Source of the DNA: an uncultured Anaerolineae bacterium
GTDB taxonomy: Bacteria > Chloroflexota > Anaerolineae > Anaerolineales > UBA4823
Direction of reading: 5' to 3'
DNA: 10,631 nt
NCBI GenBank assembly: GCA_937129505.1
Contig: CAKZNJ010000104.1
Coordinates: 1 to 10,631, forward strand
The notes under the pieces were generated by a model that worked only from the letters and a program-made list of their open reading frames with translations, was not told where the DNA came from and ran no database searches. Both the position numbers and the translations under genes were made by a program. This document shows positions 6,492 to 10,631 of the stretch, piece after piece (position 1 is the stretch's first letter; each line of letters starts with the position of its first letter).

Positions 6492-9400
6492 GTGGCTGAG
6501 AGGCAAACAAGGCACTCACCCTATCGGATTCTGATCATCGAAGATGATCCTCCTTTGCGCGGGGGCGTAGCTGAGGTATTGCGAAAGGCGTCAATGGAGG
6601 TGATCGAAACCGCCACCGTCAATGACGCTCTGCCGCTGATTAAGTCATCCCAACCTCAACTGATTCTGCTCAGCGATACATTATTCCATGCCCAGAGCGG
6701 CGAACTGGGCACCCTGCTCAAGGCAGAAGCCAGCCCCCGGCGACCGTTGATCATATTGTTGGGTATAGCCAGCACTTCATCAGAAACTCAATCCGCAGGA
6801 ATGGAATGCGGCGCCGATAGCTACATTCTTCGTTCCATTCCCATTCGGGAATTCATCGCCCGGATCGAATCGCTTGCTAATCTTCAATCCATCGAGGAAG
6901 AAGCTAGCTATCTCAATCGAGTGCTTTGCGCCATTCGTAATATTAACCAGTTGATCGTGCGCGAAAAAGATCGCCACAAGCTGCTGCAACGAAGCTGCGA
7001 GATTTTAGTTGAAAGCGGTGGCTACTTCAATGCTTGGCTGGCAACTGTTTCAGAAAAAGGAAAAGTGCAAAGTGTAGCTCAAGCTGGCTTAGGGGAAGAA
7101 TTTACGCCCATGTATCAGCGCTTGATGAAGGGACAATTTACAAAGGTTGAACAACAAGCGTTGCAGCAAAGCGAAATCGTAGTCGTTACCGACCCACACA
7201 CACTGTGTACTGATTGTCCCTTAGCAGAACAGTATGCAGGACGAGCAGCCATGAGTATCGCCCTGCGCTATGAAGAACAGGTCTATGGGGTATTAACTGT
7301 CTCTGTGCCTAAAGAGTTTATTGACCATGCAGAGGAGCAATCCCTGCTTCAAGAGGTCGCCGGAGATCTCGCCTTTGCCTTGCATAGCTTAGAGCTGCAA
7401 GAGCGTCAAACTAAAGTAGCCCAAGCTCTGCGTGAGTCGGAAGAAAAATATCGGTTACTGGCAGAAACCACCAGTGACGTTATCCTCGTCCACGACCTGC
7501 AAGGCGTCATTCAATACGTCAATCAAGCTGGCTTAGACTTTGCTGGATTCAAGGCTGAGCAAATCATTGGGCGTCAGATTAGCGAATTTATTCCACCCGA
7601 ATATTTGCCAGACCTGCAAAAACGACTGACCACCCACCTGGCAGGCAATGAACAAACCTTGAGGTACGAAATTGAATTTATCAACCACGCTGGTGAGCGG
7701 GTGCCGATGGAAGTAAATTCCACCCCCTTTCAGCGGCAAGGGAGCGCCACGGAAATCCTGATCGTTGCCCGCGATATCACGGAAAGAAAAGCCGCCGAAC
7801 GCCAAATCCGCGAAAGCCGCCGTCAGTTAGCCACTCTGCTAAACAATCTGCCCGGCATTGCCTATCGCTGTCGAAACGATGAAGAGTGGACAATGGAGTT
7901 TATCAGTGATGGCTGTTTCGCATTAACGGGCTATCGCTCGGAGGAGTTAGTCAACAACCAAATTCGTTCGTATGCCAGTTTGATTCACCCCGAAGACCGC
8001 CCGGCGGTGTGGGAGAACGTCCAAAAAAGTGTTGCGGAGAAACGCCCCTTTGAGCTAACTTATCGCATTCGGACGGCTGATGACAAACTGAAGTGGGTCT
8101 GGGAGAAAGGGGAAGGGGTCTTCGATTCAACTGCAGAGCTGAATGCCTTGGAGGGCTTTATCACCGACATCAGCGACAGAATCGAATACGAACAGAATCT
8201 CAAATTGAAGATGGAGCAGTTAAATGCCTTGTCGCGTGCTTGTCAAATCGTAACTGCTTCGCTCGATCTTAATGAGGTGCTAGAAGAAATCATCACCCTC
8301 GCCAAACGACTTACCCAAGCCGAATATGGGGGAATAGTTTTGGTCGACGAACATGGCAACATCAGTCATCATGCTGAAGACAGAATCACGGCTACCGCTC
8401 TGCAGTACCGCATCCGGCAAAATGGGGGGACCCATTGGGTGCTGCAACACCAGCAGCCAATAATCATCGATTCGGTTATGGAAGACGGACGCTTTGAACC
8501 CAGCATTGGAGAAAAAGCCCCTCAAACTGTCAATCCCGCCCTGTTGTTAGCAGGAATTCAATCGGTCGTTAGCCTACCGCTGACGGTCAAGGGTCAGACC
8601 CTGGGTGTCTTGCATTTATACAGCAAACAGCCCGCTGCTTTTCGAACTATTCATGAGCTGTTATCTGCTTTTGCCAGTCAGGCGGCAATTGCCATCGACA
8701 ATGCCTACCAGTTCCAATCTGCGCAGCGGAGGCTAGAACGCATCTCCTCGATGCGCCAAATCGATCAAGCTATCAGTAGCAGCTTAGACCTCCGATTGAC
8801 CTTGGATATCCTAATCGGTCATGTCTTGCAGCAACTGCAAGTGGATGCCGCGGCAGTCTTACTCTACCGCCCCGAGATCCAGAGCCTGCACTTCGTCGCC
8901 GGACAGGGGTTTCGAACTTCCGCGCTGCAATATTCAGAGATCCGCCTAGGACATGGTTTCGCTGGCGAAGCTGCTCTAGAACGCAGAATTGTCTCCATTT
9001 TCGATGGTGATAAACTGGCAAAGGCGTTTGCATCTTCTCCGAATTTCCAAAACGAACACTTTAAATCTTATCTCGGCGTTCCGTTGATCGCCAAAGGGAA
9101 TGTCATTGGCGTTTTAGAGATCTATCATCGTCAACTTCTCGAACCCACCTCCGAGTGGATGGCTTTTCTAGAAACCTTAGCCAATCAAGCCGCAATTGCG
9201 ATCGAAAACATTCGTCTGTTCAATGACCTGCAAAATAGCAACTTGCAGCTTCTCCAAGCTTATGATGCCACCATCGAAGGATGGGCAAAAGCTTTGGAAT
9301 TTCGCGATATGGAAACCGAGGGGCATAGCCGGCGGGTTGTGGAGCTAACCCTGAAACTTGCCCGCCGTCTGGGGGTGGAAAGCAAAGAATTAGCATCGAT

Positions 9401-9815
9401 TCGCCGCGGGGCATTGTTGCATGACATTGGCAAGATGGCTATCCCTGATTCTCTGCTGCAGAAAAACGGCCCGTTGGATGAGTCCGAATGGAAGCTGATG
9501 CGTCAACACCCTCTGTATGCATTTCAAATGCTTGAAAACATCCCCTTTCTCCATTCTGCGCTAGACATCCCCTACTGCCATCATGAAAAGTGGGATGGCA
9601 GCGGTTACCCGCGCGGCTTAAAAGGCGAAGAGATTCCATTAGCTGCCCGCATCTTTGCGGTGGTCGATGTCTGGGATGCCCTGATCAGTGACCGCCCTTA
9701 TCGTAAGGCTTGGAGCCGTCAACAAGCGCTAGCTTATCTAAAGGATCAAAAAGGCAGACATTTCGACCCCCAATTGGTGGATGCTTTCCTTCAATTGCTG
9801 AGCGAAGAAGAATGA
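6492..9815 (+). CDS. multi-sensor HD-GYP phosphodiesterase (REC-GAF-PAS-PAS-GAF-GAF-HD-GYP), 1107 aa
   Basis: Predicted to hydrolyse cyclic di-GMP under control of several sensor modules; cytoplasmic, no membrane segment seen. Order: receiver-like (about 12-128), GAF (147-300), PAS (315-435, ending DITERKAAE), PAS of the PAS_3 type (445-568, HPEDRP at 499-504), GAF (583-742), GAF (751-912), HD-GYP (923-1105). The HD-GYP part looks intact: EGHSRRV (943-949), HDIGK (977-981), HHEKWDGSGYP (1030-1040) and VVDVWDALISDRPYRKA (1057-1073). No histidine kinase or GGDEF domain is present, so the phosphodiesterase is the only visible output. The receiver keeps the acidic pair (EDD, 17-19), but the residue at the usual phospho-acceptor place is Ser61 (Asp62 is one step later), and the conserved Lys is Arg114. 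The start is GTG 6492, with GAGGAG ending just one base before it, which is unusually close; no better in-frame start exists. A terminator follows the stop. Confidence 0.92.
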   Translation: MAERQTRHSPYRILIIEDDPPLRGGVAEVLRKASMEVIETATVNDALPLIKSSQPQLILLSDTLFHAQSGELGTLLKAEASPRRPLIILLGIASTSSETQSAGMECGADSYILRSIPIREFIARIESLANLQSIEEEASYLNRVLCAIRNINQLIVREKDRHKLLQRSCEILVESGGYFNAWLATVSEKGKVQSVAQAGLGEEFTPMYQRLMKGQFTKVEQQALQQSEIVVVTDPHTLCTDCPLAEQYAGRAAMSIALRYEEQVYGVLTVSVPKEFIDHAEEQSLLQEVAGDLAFALHSLELQERQTKVAQALRESEEKYRLLAETTSDVILVHDLQGVIQYVNQAGLDFAGFKAEQIIGRQISEFIPPEYLPDLQKRLTTHLAGNEQTLRYEIEFINHAGERVPMEVNSTPFQRQGSATEILIVARDITERKAAERQIRESRRQLATLLNNLPGIAYRCRNDEEWTMEFISDGCFALTGYRSEELVNNQIRSYASLIHPEDRPAVWENVQKSVAEKRPFELTYRIRTADDKLKWVWEKGEGVFDSTAELNALEGFITDISDRIEYEQNLKLKMEQLNALSRACQIVTASLDLNEVLEEIITLAKRLTQAEYGGIVLVDEHGNISHHAEDRITATALQYRIRQNGGTHWVLQHQQPIIIDSVMEDGRFEPSIGEKAPQTVNPALLLAGIQSVVSLPLTVKGQTLGVLHLYSKQPAAFRTIHELLSAFASQAAIAIDNAYQFQSAQRRLERISSMRQIDQAISSSLDLRLTLDILIGHVLQQLQVDAAAVLLYRPEIQSLHFVAGQGFRTSALQYSEIRLGHGFAGEAALERRIVSIFDGDKLAKAFASSPNFQNEHFKSYLGVPLIAKGNVIGVLEIYHRQLLEPTSEWMAFLETLANQAAIAIENIRLFNDLQNSNLQLLQAYDATIEGWAKALEFRDMETEGHSRRVVELTLKLARRLGVESKELASIRRGALLHDIGKMAIPDSLLQKNGPLDESEWKLMRQHPLYAFQMLENIPFLHSALDIPYCHHEKWDGSGYPRGLKGEEIPLAARIFAVVDVWDALISDRPYRKAWSRQQALAYLKDQKGRHFDPQLVDAFLQLLSEEE

Positions 9816-9825
9816 GTTAAAAGTT

Positions 9826-9855
9826 CCCCGGCGCTTGGGTAAAGCGCCGGGGTTT
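9826..9855. terminator. bidirectional hairpin terminator between convergent genes
   Basis: A perfect 11-bp GC-rich stem (CCCCGGCGCTT at 9826-9836, AAGCGCCGGGG at 9842-9852) with loop GGGTA. TTT follows on the plus strand; on the minus strand the RNA would continue AACUUUUAAC. It lies 10 bases after the sensor gene and downstream of the convergent FAS1 gene, so it probably serves both. Confidence 0.85.
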
Positions 9856-9886
9856 AGGAGGAGGAGAAGGAGGAGAGAGGATCGGA

Positions 9887-10630
9887 TTATTCTGGCAACA
9901 AAACCGTGTCTATGACGTGAATAATCCCATTTCTAGTTACGATATCGACAATCACAACCTGAGCATCGTTGATAAACACTTTCCCATCTTCTACCTTAAT
10001 CGAGACTGCTTTGCCCGCAACCGTGTCTGCGCTGGTCAGGGTGACCACCTGATCCGACTTGACCGCACCAGCAACCACGTGGTAGAGAAGGATATTTGTC
10101 AGGGTGGGGATATCGTTAAGCAACGAGTCAATGGTACCTGCCGGCAGCTTTGCGAAGGCATCATCTGTAGGGGCGAAGACTGTGAAGGGACCTTCCCCTT
10201 GGAGTGTCTCGACTAAGTCTGCCGCTTGAAGCGCCGTCACTAAGGTAGTAAAGCGGCCATCATTGACAGCTACATCGACAATGGTCTTGCCAGGTAGGAT
10301 AACGGTGTCGATAACATGGATGACACCATTTGCAGTCTCAATGTCAACGAAGATTATTTGAGCTTCATTGATGAAAGCATTGCCCTCCTCAAGTTTAATT
10401 CGCACTGATTCGCCTTGAGCAGTGGTGAGGTAATCTGATGCTGTAACATCAGCAGCCATCAGTTTGCCGGGCACAACATGATAGAGCAAGATGCTAGTCA
10501 ATTGAGGAATATCCTGCAGCAGAGCTTCGATGGTTCCGGCCGGTAATTTAGCAAAGGCATCATTGGTCGGCGCAAAGACAGTGAAAGAGCCTTCCCCGCT
10601 CAGGGTTTCGACTAAACCTGCAGCTTCGAC
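9887..10630 (-). CDS. fasciclin (FAS1) domain protein, C-terminal 247 residues (5' end outside window)
   Basis: The minus-strand frame is open from the right edge of the window to the TAA at 9887-9889; the TTG at 10499-10501 is an internal Leu, since the fold continues upstream of it (FTVFAPTNDAFAKLP). Two FAS1 domains are seen: a first lacking its N-terminal part (visible residues 1 to about 111) and a complete second (about 112-247). Each has the family hallmarks: the H1 box FTVFAPT.DAFAKLPAGTI, the LLYHVV segment, and the H2 box (A)NGVIHVIDTVILPG / RNGIIHVIDTVLLPE. FAS1 domains mediate adhesion or cell-surface interaction and are normally secreted; the signal peptide, if any, lies outside the window. 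The second domain repeats the first at a period of 133 codons, visible also in the DNA (around 10131 and 10530), so the gene grew by internal duplication. More FAS1 copies may lie further upstream. Confidence 0.93.
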   Translation of the reverse strand, partial: VEAAGLVETLSGEGSFTVFAPTNDAFAKLPAGTIEALLQDIPQLTSILLYHVVPGKLMAADVTASDYLTTAQGESVRIKLEEGNAFINEAQIIFVDIETANGVIHVIDTVILPGKTIVDVAVNDGRFTTLVTALQAADLVETLQGEGPFTVFAPTDDAFAKLPAGTIDSLLNDIPTLTNILLYHVVAGAVKSDQVVTLTSADTVAGKAVSIKVEDGKVFINDAQVVIVDIVTRNGIIHVIDTVLLPE

Positions 10631-10631
10631 T

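Noticed and set aside
10499..10501. TTG (minus strand) as start of the FAS1 gene
   Set aside because: The FAS1 fold continues upstream of it to the edge of the window.

Overview
The window looks like a chromosomal segment of an uncultured or environmental Chloroflexota bacterium, plausibly of the Anaerolineae. This is an inference with moderate-to-low confidence. It rests on secreted proteins with a hydrophobic YLP motif near the C-terminus, a monofunctional PheA, a multiheme c-type lipoprotein, a large multi-sensor HD-GYP protein, tandem FAS1 domains, and intergenic repeats of the TTCGAA...GTGAG and CCCCTCACCCC types. There is no rRNA, tRNA, CRISPR array, transposase or phage gene.

Layout. 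(1) 2-1163, plus strand: the 3' part of a secreted surface-type protein gene (open through the left edge) followed by a small secreted Cys-rich protein whose ribosome binding site overlaps the upstream stop, then a strong hairpin at 1175-1202. (2) 1304-2941, plus: a secreted right-handed beta-helix protein ending in an IGADE / IYLPLI region and an unexpected extra tail. (3) 2942-3671: about 730 bases with no convincing gene, full of small repeats, including an 84-bp nested inverted repeat between two 33-bp direct repeats, an 8-bp-arm palindrome and a degenerate tandem repeat; it ends in a candidate promoter for pheA. (4) 3672-4508, plus: pheA, prephenate dehydratase with an ACT domain. (5) 4539-6233, plus: a five-heme c-type cytochrome lipoprotein, 30 bases behind pheA. 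(6) 6492-9815, plus: a 1107-residue sensor protein, receiver-GAF-PAS-PAS-GAF-GAF-HD-GYP, with a receiver that seems to lack the phospho-acceptor in its usual place. (7) A perfect 11-bp hairpin at 9826-9852 separates it from a convergent gene. (8) 9887-10630, minus: a two-domain fasciclin (FAS1) protein that runs off the right edge.

How the genes fit together: most products are predicted to be exported or envelope-associated (surface protein, small Cys-rich protein, beta-helix protein, lipoprotein cytochrome, FAS1 protein). The HD-GYP protein would lower cyclic di-GMP in response to ligands or redox/light signals sensed by its GAF and PAS modules. PheA is an ordinary amino-acid biosynthesis enzyme, and nothing shows that it works with the cytochrome behind it. 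I do not see a clear undescribed system. The items most worth a second look are the degenerate receiver, the repeat island before pheA, the coupled surface-protein/Cys-rich pair, and the shared YLP end motif.
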